Positions 53,588 through 62,077 of a stretch of DNA of 64,000 nt are shown here, piece by piece. Both the position numbers and the translations under genes were made by a program. The notes beneath the pieces were generated by a model. It was not told the DNA's origin, did no database searches, and worked only from the letters and a program-made list of their open reading frames with translations. The DNA lies in NCBI GenBank assembly GCA_958352885.1, contig CATWQI010000004.1, forward strand, positions 265,437 through 329,436. The letters are read 5' to 3'. Numbering within the stretch: the first letter of the stretch is position 1; each line of letters begins with the position of its first letter. The DNA comes from an uncultured Duncaniella sp. Its GTDB lineage: Bacteria; Bacteroidota; Bacteroidia; Bacteroidales; Muribaculaceae.

Positions 53588-56434
53588 ATGAATTCAAACG
53601 CCATAGATAAACCAAAGAGTAAACTCAGTGTGCTCGGAGCCAGGGTGCACAACCTTAAAAATATAGATGTCGAGATTCCGCACAATTCCCTCACCGTAAT
53701 CACAGGTCTGAGCGGAAGCGGGAAATCGTCGCTTGCCTTCGATACGATATTTGCCGAAGGGCAGCGAAGGTATATAGAGACCTTTTCGGCTTATGCGAGG
53801 AATATGCTCGGTAATCTTGAACGTCCGGATGTGGACAAGATTACCGGGCTAAGCCCCGTGATAGCCATAGAGCAGAAGACGATAAACCGTAATCCTCGAA
53901 GTACGATAGGCACCACTACGGAGGTGTATGACTTCCTGCGTCTTCTTTATGCTCGAGCGGGGACGGCGGTGAGCTATGTCACAGGAGAGCCGATGGTGAA
54001 GTATACGCAGGAGCAGATTGTGAACCTTATACTTGAAAAGTATGACGGACACAAGGTGTATATTCTCGCACCTGTAGTGAAGAACAGGAAGGGGCATTAC
54101 AAGGAGCTGTTCGAGCAGTTGCGCAAGAAGGGGTTTCTGACTGTGCGTGTGGACGGTGAATTGAGGGAACTGACTCTGAACATGAAGGTGGACCGCTACA
54201 AGAATCATGACATAGAGCTGGTGATAGACCGTCTGAAGGTGTCACCCAAGGATTTGTCACGGCTGGAGTCGACTGTGACGGATGCGCTCAAGCAGGGTGA
54301 CAAGCAGGTGATGATATATGATGTGGATGATGACAATGTGGGGTATTATTCGCAGACGCTTATGGATGCTGCAAGCGGGATATCCTATCGAGAACCGGCG
54401 CCGCATAATTTCTCATTCAATTCCCCGCTCGGCGCGTGCCCGTGTTGCAAGGGGCTGGGGTATGTGAATATAGTGGACAGGGATAAGATAATCCCCAATC
54501 CGTCGCTGTCAATCCATGAGGGTGGCATAGTCCCACTCGGGAAATACAAGAATTCGATGATATTCTGGCAGATTGACGCTATATGCAAGAAGTACGGGGT
54601 GACAATCAAGACCCCAATCAAGAATCTGCCCGAGGAAGCGATGAACGATATACTTAACGGCACTACCGAACGGCTGGTGGTGGAGAATGACACTATGGCA
54701 ACCTATAACTATTTCCAGACTTATGAAGGGCTGGTGAAGTATATAGAGATGCAGCAGGATGACGAGTCGTCTGCCGCAGCCAAGAAGTGGAGCGAAGGAT
54801 TTTTCTCCCGAGGTGTATGTCCGGAATGCTATGGCGACAGGCTTAATAAGGAAGCTCTGCATTTCTTTATCGACGGTAAAAATATAGCGGAGCTGTGCCG
54901 CCTTGATATCTCGGATTTGTATGAGTGGTCGAAGGGGGTTGAGGAACGGCTGTCGCCGACCCAATTGCTGATTGCTCGCGAGATAATGAAGGAGATACGC
55001 TCGCGCCTGAAATTTCTCGTTGACGTGGGACTGGACTATCTTCAGCTTAACCGTGCGTCAGCAACCCTGTCGGGTGGGGAGAGCCAGCGTATCAGGCTTG
55101 CCACGCAGTTGGGGAGCCAGCTGGTAAATGTGTTGTATATCCTTGACGAGCCATCGATCGGGCTGCATCAGCGGGATAACAGGCGTCTGATAGATTCACT
55201 TAAGAATCTGCGTGACGCATCTAACTCGATACTCGTGGTGGAGCATGACAAAGATATCATGCTTGAGGCGGACCATATAGTCGACATAGGACCTAAAGCC
55301 GGCAGAAAGGGTGGGGAAGTGGTGTTCTCGGGTACGCCTGAGGATATGCTCACTACGAATACGCTGACAGCGCAGTATCTCAACGGCGAGATGAGGATTC
55401 CGGTAAGGCTGCAGCCACGCAAGGGGAGCGGAAAGAAGCTGGTACTGAAGGGCGCAAGGGGTAATAATCTGCATGACGTGGATCTGACGATACCTCTTGG
55501 TAAGCTTGTGTGTGTGTCGGGGGTGTCGGGGAGCGGCAAGTCGTCGCTTATCAATGCCACATTGCAGCCTATACTCAGCCAGAAGTTCTACCGCTCGCAC
55601 ACGGCTCCGCTTCCTTATGACGGAATAGACGGGATTGAGAATATCGACAAGGTGGTGACTGTTGACCAGTCACCTCTGGGGAAATCTCCGCGGTCTAATC
55701 CTGCTACGTATACCGGTGTGTTTACGCAGATTCGTGATTTGTATTCCAATCTTTCGGAGGCGAAGATTAGAGGGTATCGTCCCAGCAGATTCTCGTTTAA
55801 TGTGTCGGGAGGGAGGTGCGAGACCTGCAACGGGAATGGGTATAAGACGATAGAGATGAATTTTCTGCCTGATGTGCTTGTCCCTTGCGAGACTTGCGGA
55901 GGGAAACGCTATAACCGTGAGACGCTTGAGGTGCGGTTCAAGGGGAAGTCGATAGCCGATGTGCTGGATATGACTATAAATCAGGCAGTGGAGTTTTTTG
56001 CGGGCATCCCGTCGATACTTAACAAAATCAAGGTGCTTCAGGATATCGGTCTGGGATATATCAAGCTCGGGCAGCCGTCGTCGACCCTTTCGGGAGGTGA
56101 GAATCAAAGAGTGAAACTGGCTACCGAATTGTCGAGGCGTGACACAGGTAATACATTGTTTATCCTTGACGAACCAACTACCGGTCTGCATTTCGATGAT
56201 ATTAGAGTGCTGCTTAATGTGTTGAACCGTCTTGTTGACAAGGGGAATACCGTGCTGGTCATAGAGCATAATCTTGAAGTGATATGTGCGGCTGACCATA
56301 TAATCGATATGGGTCCCGGCGGAGGCAAGAACGGTGGGCATATAATAGCTGTCGGAACTCCTAAGCAACTGGCAAAGACGGAATCGCCAACCGCACCGTT
56401 TATACGTGAAATTATTGAAAAGAATGCCGGGTAG
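53588..56434 (+). CDS. uvrA: Excinuclease ABC subunit A
   Basis: 948 aa, complete. First Walker A GLSGSGKSSLAFDTIFAEG near residue 38. A zinc motif around CPCCKGLGY is near 281. First signature LSGGESQRIRLATQLG is near 497 and second Walker A GVSGSGKSSLIN near 645. The second zinc motif CETCNGNGY...CETCGGKRYN lies near 740-770 and the second signature LSGGENQRVKLATELS near 836. It binds UvrB and scans for DNA lesions in nucleotide excision repair. Confidence 0.98.
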   Translation: MNSNAIDKPKSKLSVLGARVHNLKNIDVEIPHNSLTVITGLSGSGKSSLAFDTIFAEGQRRYIETFSAYARNMLGNLERPDVDKITGLSPVIAIEQKTINRNPRSTIGTTTEVYDFLRLLYARAGTAVSYVTGEPMVKYTQEQIVNLILEKYDGHKVYILAPVVKNRKGHYKELFEQLRKKGFLTVRVDGELRELTLNMKVDRYKNHDIELVIDRLKVSPKDLSRLESTVTDALKQGDKQVMIYDVDDDNVGYYSQTLMDAASGISYREPAPHNFSFNSPLGACPCCKGLGYVNIVDRDKIIPNPSLSIHEGGIVPLGKYKNSMIFWQIDAICKKYGVTIKTPIKNLPEEAMNDILNGTTERLVVENDTMATYNYFQTYEGLVKYIEMQQDDESSAAAKKWSEGFFSRGVCPECYGDRLNKEALHFFIDGKNIAELCRLDISDLYEWSKGVEERLSPTQLLIAREIMKEIRSRLKFLVDVGLDYLQLNRASATLSGGESQRIRLATQLGSQLVNVLYILDEPSIGLHQRDNRRLIDSLKNLRDASNSILVVEHDKDIMLEADHIVDIGPKAGRKGGEVVFSGTPEDMLTTNTLTAQYLNGEMRIPVRLQPRKGSGKKLVLKGARGNNLHDVDLTIPLGKLVCVSGVSGSGKSSLINATLQPILSQKFYRSHTAPLPYDGIDGIENIDKVVTVDQSPLGKSPRSNPATYTGVFTQIRDLYSNLSEAKIRGYRPSRFSFNVSGGRCETCNGNGYKTIEMNFLPDVLVPCETCGGKRYNRETLEVRFKGKSIADVLDMTINQAVEFFAGIPSILNKIKVLQDIGLGYIKLGQPSSTLSGGENQRVKLATELSRRDTGNTLFILDEPTTGLHFDDIRVLLNVLNRLVDKGNTVLVIEHNLEVICAADHIIDMGPGGGKNGGHIIAVGTPKQLAKTESPTAPFIREIIEKNAG

Positions 56435-56604
56435 GGGTGGCGACAAGGTTTGTGCTATCTGCATAGTAATCATGAGATTAAATTTTAATGAATAAAAAAG
56501 CTTGAAAAACATTTGGAGAATACGATAAAAAGTCCTAACTTTGCAGAGCTTTTGAAAGGATAGCCTAAGCGTAGGCTGCAATTCAAATGCTTAAATCATC
56601 TCCA

Positions 56605-56691
56605 GGAGAGGTGGGTGAGTGGCTGAAACCACCAGTTTGCTAAACTGACGTAGGAGCAATCCTACCACGAGTTCGAATCTCGTCCTCTCCG
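56605..56691 (+). tRNA. tRNA-Ser (GCU anticodon)
   Basis: 87 nt. Acceptor GGAGAGG pairs with CCTCTCC (56684-56690) and the discriminator is G. The anticodon loop TTGCTAA has GCU at 56639-56641. The variable arm GTAGGAGCAATCCTAC is long, as in serine tRNAs. The T-loop is TTCGAAT. The 3' CCA is not encoded. Its 3' end is repeated at 61838. Confidence 0.95.
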
Positions 56692-56773
56692 CAATAAAGC
56701 CTGTTTATCAGGCTTTTGTTGTATATACACCCAATTTTGCACCCAAAATGGTCAAAGTTGGGTGTTTTTATAT
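56680..56773 (+). repeat. att-like repeat, left copy (tRNA-Ser 3' end plus two terminators)
   Basis: Starts TCGTCCTCTCC inside the tRNA 3' end and runs through the tRNA terminator (AAAGCCTG..CAGGCTTTT) and a second hairpin (ACACCCAA..TTGGGTGT-TTTT). About 85 of 94 bases recur at 61838-61930. Confidence 0.85.
56696..56717 (+). terminator. tRNA-Ser terminator
   Basis: AAAGCCTG-TTTAT-CAGGCTTTT, directly after the tRNA; a second terminator-like stem is at 56727-56769. Confidence 0.75.
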
Positions 56774-57036
56774 ATTCTTAACTATACTTGCTCTCTCAGA
56801 TGTCATAACGCTGTTGTTCAACGGTGTGGAGACAGTCCGAAGTCTCGGAATAGTTATCAACTTCGTAATCGCATTTATATAGGAAACACCCAACCATACA
56901 CATAGCTGAACTATTTCTTTTCGCCAGCCCATATATAGTTCAGTTTGTCGGGTGCATATATCGCCAAAACAAAACCAAATTTTATTTTTGAAACAGATAA
57001 TCATGCAAATGTAGCCGCTGTGTAATCGTTTTTTAG

Positions 57037-57044
57037 TAATTTTG
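57037..57044 (+). promoter_or_regulatory. -7 box (TAATTTTG) for the PAS-LuxR gene
   Basis: TAnnTTTG match 20 bp before the ATG. The surrounding 45 bp resemble the promoter at 62033 of the TPR regulator. Confidence 0.6.
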
Positions 57045-57064
57045 TACTTGGAAGGCAGTTTCAG

Positions 57065-57820
57065 ATGAAAACGACAGACGATTTCTTCATACCTGATAAT
57101 GAGGTCAAGCTCCCCGAAGAACTTGATTACAGCCGAGTGGATGAATATATCCGCTCGGCAGAGGCTTTTTCTCGCTCCACATATCAGAGCGTCTATATTA
57201 TCGACTATTTTAAGCAGAATTTCCTATATGTGTCGCCAAATCCGATGTTCCTATGCGGATTGACACCTGAGCAGATGATGAAACTTGGATATCGTTTCTA
57301 TCTGGAATATGTGCCGGAAGATGGACAGCAGTTTTTAATTGATTTGAATGAGGCGGGATTTTCATTTCATCAAACAATTCCTGTCAATGAGCGAAAAGAC
57401 TGGTACATTTCTTACGACTTTCATATACTGAACAGTGGCAAGAAGATTCTCGTAAATCACAAACTGACCCCTCTTGCCTTAACCTCTGACGGTCGTATAT
57501 GGCTTGCTCTATGCGTTGTGTCAGCATCTACCCACACATCTCCCGGTCATATTGAGATGCACCGTGTCGGTTCTCCTGATTATTTTGAATATAACCGAAA
57601 CACCCGCAGATGGGATAATCGGCAAATGCCGACTCTTACCGATGGGGAAAAGGCTGTGCTCACTCTCTCGATTCAGGGTTACACCATGTCGGAGATTGCC
57701 GACCGAATATGTCTGTCACCCGACACCATCAAGAAATACCGTCAGCGCATATTTGAAAAACTGGATGTGCGCAATATCTCCGAAGCCATCGTAGCGGCTA
57801 CAAACAACAAGCTACTCTAA
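57065..57820 (+). CDS. PAS-domain LuxR-family regulator
   Basis: 251 aa. The N-terminal two-thirds is a PAS-like sensor (YIIDYFKQNFLYVSPNPMFLCGLTPEQMMKLGYRFYLEYV near residues 45-84). The C-terminal LuxR helix-turn-helix is LTDGEKAVLTLSIQGYTMSEIADRICLSPDTIKKYRQRIFEKL near 194-236. A type common in Bacteroidetes and of unknown ligand. Its end overlaps the E1-like paralogue gene by 9 bp, tail to tail. Confidence 0.88.
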   Translation: MKTTDDFFIPDNEVKLPEELDYSRVDEYIRSAEAFSRSTYQSVYIIDYFKQNFLYVSPNPMFLCGLTPEQMMKLGYRFYLEYVPEDGQQFLIDLNEAGFSFHQTIPVNERKDWYISYDFHILNSGKKILVNHKLTPLALTSDGRIWLALCVVSASTHTSPGHIEMHRVGSPDYFEYNRNTRRWDNRQMPTLTDGEKAVLTLSIQGYTMSEIADRICLSPDTIKKYRQRIFEKLDVRNISEAIVAATNNKLL

Positions 57821-58345
57821 ATTCTTGCATAAATAAAATCGTGGAAAATGTTTCACTTCGCGCCCGACAGCGATGTTGGCGGCTATCCGTGCACATATAT
57901 GTGCTGCGGTTTTTAGTGCCGCATGGCGCGTCAAGCCGTTTCTAATGTCGGATAATGAATCACGCAACCAGTCGCAGCCCACTACATTCCAAAATGCGCA
58001 GTATCCCGCCATATAGTTAGCGGCCCACAGTCTGAGGTCAGGTTTATCCAATATGTCTCGGTCATCGTCAGGCATTACTATAATAGCCCCCGCTCCATTT
58101 ACAAAGTCGAATGGCAGGATTATAGGTATAGTCACATCTTTTGAAAAACAAGAACTGCCTTCATTGACATTCTCGGCAATAACATCAACATTCCTCGGCA
58201 TAGGCATTTCATCGGAGGGTGATATTATTTGAATATACTCAAAGCCCAACTGTTGAAGTTCGGCTTTGATTTTGTCTATAAATTCTATCGCCCCTATTAC
58301 CGCTATTCGGCAGTCTTTAATAAGGCGTCTTTCTTCGCTTGTCAT
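57812..58345 (-). CDS. E1/ThiF-like Rossmann protein (paralogue B)
   Basis: 177 aa, clearly related to the protein at 40935: CRIAVIGAIEFIDKIKAEL (entry strand), IPIILPFDFVNGAGAIIVMPDDDR (core), GYCAFWNVVGCDWL, and KHFPRFYL at the end. As in paralogue A the GxGxxG and adenylation residues are not intact, so it may bind but not activate a ubiquitin-like or ThiS-like partner. It is 10 bp downstream of the DUF6624-like lipoprotein gene and so in the palindrome-controlled transcript. Confidence 0.7.
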   Translation of the reverse strand: MTSEERRLIKDCRIAVIGAIEFIDKIKAELQQLGFEYIQIISPSDEMPMPRNVDVIAENVNEGSSCFSKDVTIPIILPFDFVNGAGAIIVMPDDDRDILDKPDLRLWAANYMAGYCAFWNVVGCDWLRDSLSDIRNGLTRHAALKTAAHICARIAANIAVGREVKHFPRFYLCKNLE

Positions 58346-58355
58346 TGGTGCGTAT

Positions 58356-59576
58356 TTAATGACGACTCATTAGATTGATGTATTCTTGTAATGTACACAT
58401 TCCCATTGAGGCTCTACGCGTATTAACATTTTCAGGTTCAAATATGAGAGCCGGTACAAATACTCCATTTTCATCAATATTTCCTTGAGATCCATATAAC
58501 TGCAACTTGCCGGACCAACAGGCAATCCTATCCTGCATTACTGCTATAAGTTCGCCTCGGATTTTCCCTTTATGTGCCGCTGCTATAAATTTAGGCAGAT
58601 ATTTTTGTTGCAGTTCAAGAGAACTATGCTGTATTACAGCCCAAAGGACTTCATTCTCCTCTCCAAAATCCAAATTGTAGTTCTCCAATATGTCGAATAC
58701 CCGTATAAGATTTATGCTGTCATTATGCCATATTTCTCGGCCTATCTGCTGATGCAAAATGGTGTCCTGAGGATGTTCCTGCCAAGCAGTAACAATTCTG
58801 TTGCGGGGTTCCTGATCCAATTTGAGTATTTCTTTCAATTCAGCCCGTATATCATTTGTTTTCCTGCGATATTCAATTTGCAATCCAGCTCTGTAATTGT
58901 CAAAGACAATATCCCTTCTACTGTCAATCCAGTTAGCGAGAATATCATCATAAGTATGGTCAAGGAGATTGCCTTTACTCGTCCAATGCCACGGTTGAAA
59001 ACCCATTGAAGTTGTTTTAGGAGTCGTGGATTGGAAAATATGCAGGCAAGCCATAGGTATTGAGCCATAATGCAATTTATCCACAACGATTAGAGTACCA
59101 TTCCTTTTATCTTTATAAGTATTGGAATAGATTTCATTAGGTTTTCTATCGCCTTCGTGTATATCATCATCCCATACCCATGAGGTTCCCGGAATGGAAT
59201 CATTAAGATTAAAGGAAACAGCAGCAGGCTTGACATCACGATAATTTTTTGGCAACTCCACCCACATTGTATTTTCCAGTGGGGCATAGAAATATACAGT
59301 GCTATTTTCAAGACCGCAGACTTTCAAAATACGGGTAATATATTTTCTTGCATCCTTGTGAATTGATACAGAATCAGCACAACTGATGAGAGTCATTGCG
59401 GGATTAAGGGCATGGGGCCCAAAGCTGAACCGTAGAGTTGAATCGGAGTTTATAATATCGCCTACGACTCCGGAGAATGACCATTTTTCATTAGAGAATG
59501 TAATGGGTTTCGGACTCGAACACGATGTTATCCATAGAATTGACAACATCAAAAGTATCTTCACTATATTATTCAT
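58356..59576 (-). CDS. Lipoprotein with DUF6624-like C-terminal domain
   Basis: 406 aa. A lipobox LWITSC ends at residue 19. Residues 25-230 have no known domain. The last 180 residues look like DUF6624: NRIVTAWQEHPQ, IQHSSLELQQKYLPKFIAAAHKGKI, then AVMQDRIACWSGKLQLYGSQ and a final VNTRRASMGMCTLQEYI. The role of DUF6624 is unknown. First gene of an operon with the E1-like paralogue. Confidence 0.68.
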   Translation of the reverse strand: MNNIVKILLMLSILWITSCSSPKPITFSNEKWSFSGVVGDIINSDSTLRFSFGPHALNPAMTLISCADSVSIHKDARKYITRILKVCGLENSTVYFYAPLENTMWVELPKNYRDVKPAAVSFNLNDSIPGTSWVWDDDIHEGDRKPNEIYSNTYKDKRNGTLIVVDKLHYGSIPMACLHIFQSTTPKTTSMGFQPWHWTSKGNLLDHTYDDILANWIDSRRDIVFDNYRAGLQIEYRRKTNDIRAELKEILKLDQEPRNRIVTAWQEHPQDTILHQQIGREIWHNDSINLIRVFDILENYNLDFGEENEVLWAVIQHSSLELQQKYLPKFIAAAHKGKIRGELIAVMQDRIACWSGKLQLYGSQGNIDENGVFVPALIFEPENVNTRRASMGMCTLQEYINLMSRH

Positions 59577-59598
59577 AATATCTTGGTTTAATCTGCTG

Positions 59599-59712
59599 CA
59601 AAATTAGAACTATAACACCATGCGTACCATACCCAAAAGTGTATGTTTTTGCTCCACACCGCATTTGTACACTTTTGGGTATGGTAAGGGATTTTTAGCG
59701 GTTGTAATTTTG
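59599..59712. promoter_or_regulatory. Divergent promoters with paired palindromic operators (second locus)
   Basis: Arms TACCATACCCAAAAGTGTA (59625-59643) and its perfect complement (59668-59686) have a 24-bp spacer. The minus box TAATTTTG is at 59599-59606 and the plus box TAATTTTG at 59705-59712. The centre of each ACACTTTTG core lies 30.5 bp from its -7 box, as at 40797-40922. Confidence 0.75.
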
Positions 59713-59738
59713 CATCAGAAATTAAAAACAGCAAGAAT

Positions 59739-61124
59739 ATGAAAACCCTATTAACTTTCATCATTGCGATGATTTGCGCATTTCAACTCTTTGCGCAGAA
59801 ATCAGAGCCTTTAGATACGGCTCAATTCTCAAGCCCGGAACAAGCTCTGCTTGGAACACTTTTATATCGAATGGCAGAGAAAAATGAGAATGTATCTGCC
59901 GCCCAAACGACAAAACTGAAACCTTGGCAAAAAGCTGCTATCGTTACACGCTTTGCGTCAGAGGTTAAATATAACTTTGCGGGTTATGACCGATTCTCTC
60001 AAGATTATGATAGCATTTGCCAATCGGAACTTCCGACTATTGTTGCAACAGAATCTGATGAAGAGTTTGGTCGGAAGATCCAACTTTTTGCAAATCGGCT
60101 TAGCGACGGACATACGAGCATTAGCATTGATGCTGATGTCGCTTATGCTCCTATCCTGCAAAAAAGAATAGATAATAAAGTTTTCGTTACCGAAGTTTTC
60201 TCAGATGAATATACCGTCAAAGGAGTTAAGAGAGGAACTGAAATCATTGCTATAAATGATGTGCCTATTATTGAATATGCCAACAAATTTGTTGTACCAT
60301 ATATAGCATCCTCTACACCGCAATGGTCTGCCACATATCCATTCAATAGCATTAACCTCACAAAAGGTTACCGTGGCGAACCTATTAAACTGACATTCCG
60401 CAATGCAGGAGGCAAATCGTTTGACATTATAGACAATCGTCAGTCGCCATGGGGTATTGCTCAGACAGATATGTCAATTAAATTTGAAAGTTTGTGTGGC
60501 AATATCGGTCTTTTAACTATCCCGAGCTTTCAAAAGGGCGATTTTAATCCTAACCGCTTGCTTGAACTCGCTGATACTATATTCGCATCTGACGGGCTGA
60601 TAATTGATATTCGCAATAATACGGGAGGTAATAGCGGATATGGAGAACTTGTGATGAAGTTACTCGCCACAGATACTATCCCTCAAGCTTCTTGGCGTAC
60701 TCCAAAATACGAAGCTGCATACGCCTCATGGAACAGACCGTGGGAAACCATTGAGATACCCTCCGATTCGATAATTCCTATTCATTTTCAACATCCCCAA
60801 ATACCTCAATACGATAAACCGATAGTTCTACTTGTGTCAGGCAACACATTTTCAGCGGCAGAAGATTTTACCGTTCTTTTCAAAAATGCCAACCGTGGCA
60901 TTGTAATGGGAACACCTACCGCCGGAAGTACAGGCAATCCCATTAGGTTTGATTTAGGTTGGGGTTATTGGGGGCATATCTGCACCCGCTATGAGAAATT
61001 AGCCGACGGTAAGGAATTTATTGGTATCGGCATACAGCCGGATATCATCATTGAGGAAACTGAAGATGTAATTTTTGGCAAAGACAATCTGATAGAGGCA
61101 GCTTTGCAAAAACTTAAAGAATAG
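59739..61124 (+). CDS. Secreted S41-family peptidase
   Basis: 461 aa with a signal peptide ending FAQK. The N-terminal half holds a PDZ-like region (VFVTEVFSDEYTVKGVKRGTEIIAINDVP near 148-176). The S41 core has LIIDIRNNTGGNSG near 287, the nucleophile in LVSGNTFSAAEDF near 369-381, and GTPTAGSTGNP near 392. Probably periplasmic. Not typical CtpA, because the LAK-type lysine motif cannot be placed. Divergent from the DUF6624-like operon. Confidence 0.85.
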   Translation: MKTLLTFIIAMICAFQLFAQKSEPLDTAQFSSPEQALLGTLLYRMAEKNENVSAAQTTKLKPWQKAAIVTRFASEVKYNFAGYDRFSQDYDSICQSELPTIVATESDEEFGRKIQLFANRLSDGHTSISIDADVAYAPILQKRIDNKVFVTEVFSDEYTVKGVKRGTEIIAINDVPIIEYANKFVVPYIASSTPQWSATYPFNSINLTKGYRGEPIKLTFRNAGGKSFDIIDNRQSPWGIAQTDMSIKFESLCGNIGLLTIPSFQKGDFNPNRLLELADTIFASDGLIIDIRNNTGGNSGYGELVMKLLATDTIPQASWRTPKYEAAYASWNRPWETIEIPSDSIIPIHFQHPQIPQYDKPIVLLVSGNTFSAAEDFTVLFKNANRGIVMGTPTAGSTGNPIRFDLGWGYWGHICTRYEKLADGKEFIGIGIQPDIIIEETEDVIFGKDNLIEAALQKLKE

Positions 61125-61164
61125 ACACTTTTCCCTAACAAATACTCGTTGAATAAGTTTTGTC

Positions 61165-61308
61165 ATGAGACTACAAATAAGATTTATAATCTCATTATTA
61201 TTTTTTGCCATTTTTGCGTTAAACGCATATGCGAGAATGATAATGGAAAGAAGACCAAATTTAAGGTGTGCCAGCAGCATATCCATATTCAATAAAACAA
61301 CAGCTTAA
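61165..61308 (+). CDS. Small putative secreted peptide, 47 aa
   Basis: MRLQIRFIISLLFFAIFALN then AYAR: a good signal peptide, with a 24-residue basic mature part ending IFNKTTA. It begins 40 bp after the S41 peptidase and is followed by a hairpin. No family recognised; it may also be a truncated gene. Confidence 0.45.
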   Translation: MRLQIRFIISLLFFAIFALNAYARMIMERRPNLRCASSISIFNKTTA

Positions 61309-61320
61309 TCATATATACAA

Positions 61321-61361
61321 AGACAGGTAACCCCGGCAGCGATTGTCGGGGTTGTCTGTCT
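61321..61361. terminator. Strong hairpin after the small peptide gene
   Basis: AGACA..AACCCCG pairs with CGGGGTT..TGTCT. No T run follows on the plus strand; the minus strand continues TTTG. Confidence 0.55.
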
Positions 61362-61369
61362 TCGAGTTA

Positions 61370-61848
61370 TTACGAATTATTCATATCCTTCTGGTAATTC
61401 CGGCTTGGCATCTTCGGGGATATGGGGGGCGCCCGCACTTTCTTGATAGCTTCTATTTCACCCGGAGTCAGGCGGGAACGTTGCTCATGTGGTAGAGGCT
61501 TCGGTTTTGTTTCTGCCTTTGACTTTGATTGCTCCGTTTCCACGGCTTTGGGTGGCTCCGGCGGTAGAGCCATTCCACTCGTTTGGGGTGCTCAATCTCG
61601 CTGTCTTGATGGAGGAACATGATGCCGAATGCGATGAAAATGACCGCATTTATTACGAACACGATTTTGAAGGCATTTAGTTTGTTGCGTAACGCGGTTT
61701 CGTTATCAGAGCAGTTCTGCCGGTTCTCAATTCTTTTGAGTATGGCATTGTTCTCTACGGCTTTTTTATCAATATTCTGAATTTCATCCTTGACAGCCTT
61801 TCGGATAGCCTTGTCATACTCGGACTTTCTGGCAATATCGTCCTCTCC
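61370..61848 (-). pseudogene. Truncated and frameshifted gene (likely mobilisation-type) at the island edge
   Basis: From the att repeat the minus strand is open: EDDIARKSEYDKAIRKAV, a helical region, then a transmembrane segment (KIVFVINAVIFIAFGIMFL). A frameshift near 61560-61580 moves the reading to EPPKAVETEQSKSKAETKPK and LTPGEIEAIKKVRAP, ending MNNS. The start is lost into the repeat. A coiled-coil-plus-membrane layout like this occurs in Bacteroides mobilisation and conjugation accessory proteins, but no domain is certain. Confidence 0.6.
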
Positions 61849-61930
61849 ACAATAAAGCCTGATTATCAGGCTTTTGTTGTATATACACCCAATTTTTCAC
61901 CTAAAACGGCGAAGTTGGGTGTTTTTATAT
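61838..61930 (+). repeat. att-like repeat, right copy
   Basis: TCGTCCTCTCC-ACAATAAAGCC and on through both hairpins; matches 56680-56773 with one deletion and about eight substitutions, but has no tRNA body. Confidence 0.85.
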
Positions 61931-62032
61931 GTTTAGGTTTAATCGGGCATATATAAAGCCCGAACCAAACCAAAATCAGGGCATAGGAAAAGATAAGCAG
62001 GTAAGGTTAGCCGGTTAGTCGCCGATTTTTTG

Positions 62033-62040
62033 TAATTTTG
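62033..62040 (+). promoter_or_regulatory. -7 box (TAATTTTG) for the TPR regulator
   Basis: TAnnTTTG match 37 bp before the ATG at 62078. Confidence 0.6.
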
Positions 62041-62077
62041 TATCTTGAAACGGCAGTGTAATAGGCTGTCATTGAAT

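Larger units (their letters stand above)
56692..61848. mobile_element. Candidate genomic island between tRNA-Ser att copies
   Basis: 5.16 kb bounded by the tRNA-end repeats. It holds a PAS-LuxR regulator, an E1-like paralogue, a DUF6624-like lipoprotein, an S41 protease and a truncated gene at the distal edge. No integrase is present, so it would be immobile or a leftover of a larger insertion. Confidence 0.6.

Noticed and set aside
55670..56581. Minus-strand frame of 303 codons over the uvrA end
   Set aside because: Antisense to uvrA; it runs beyond the gene but stays basic and low-complexity with no motif.
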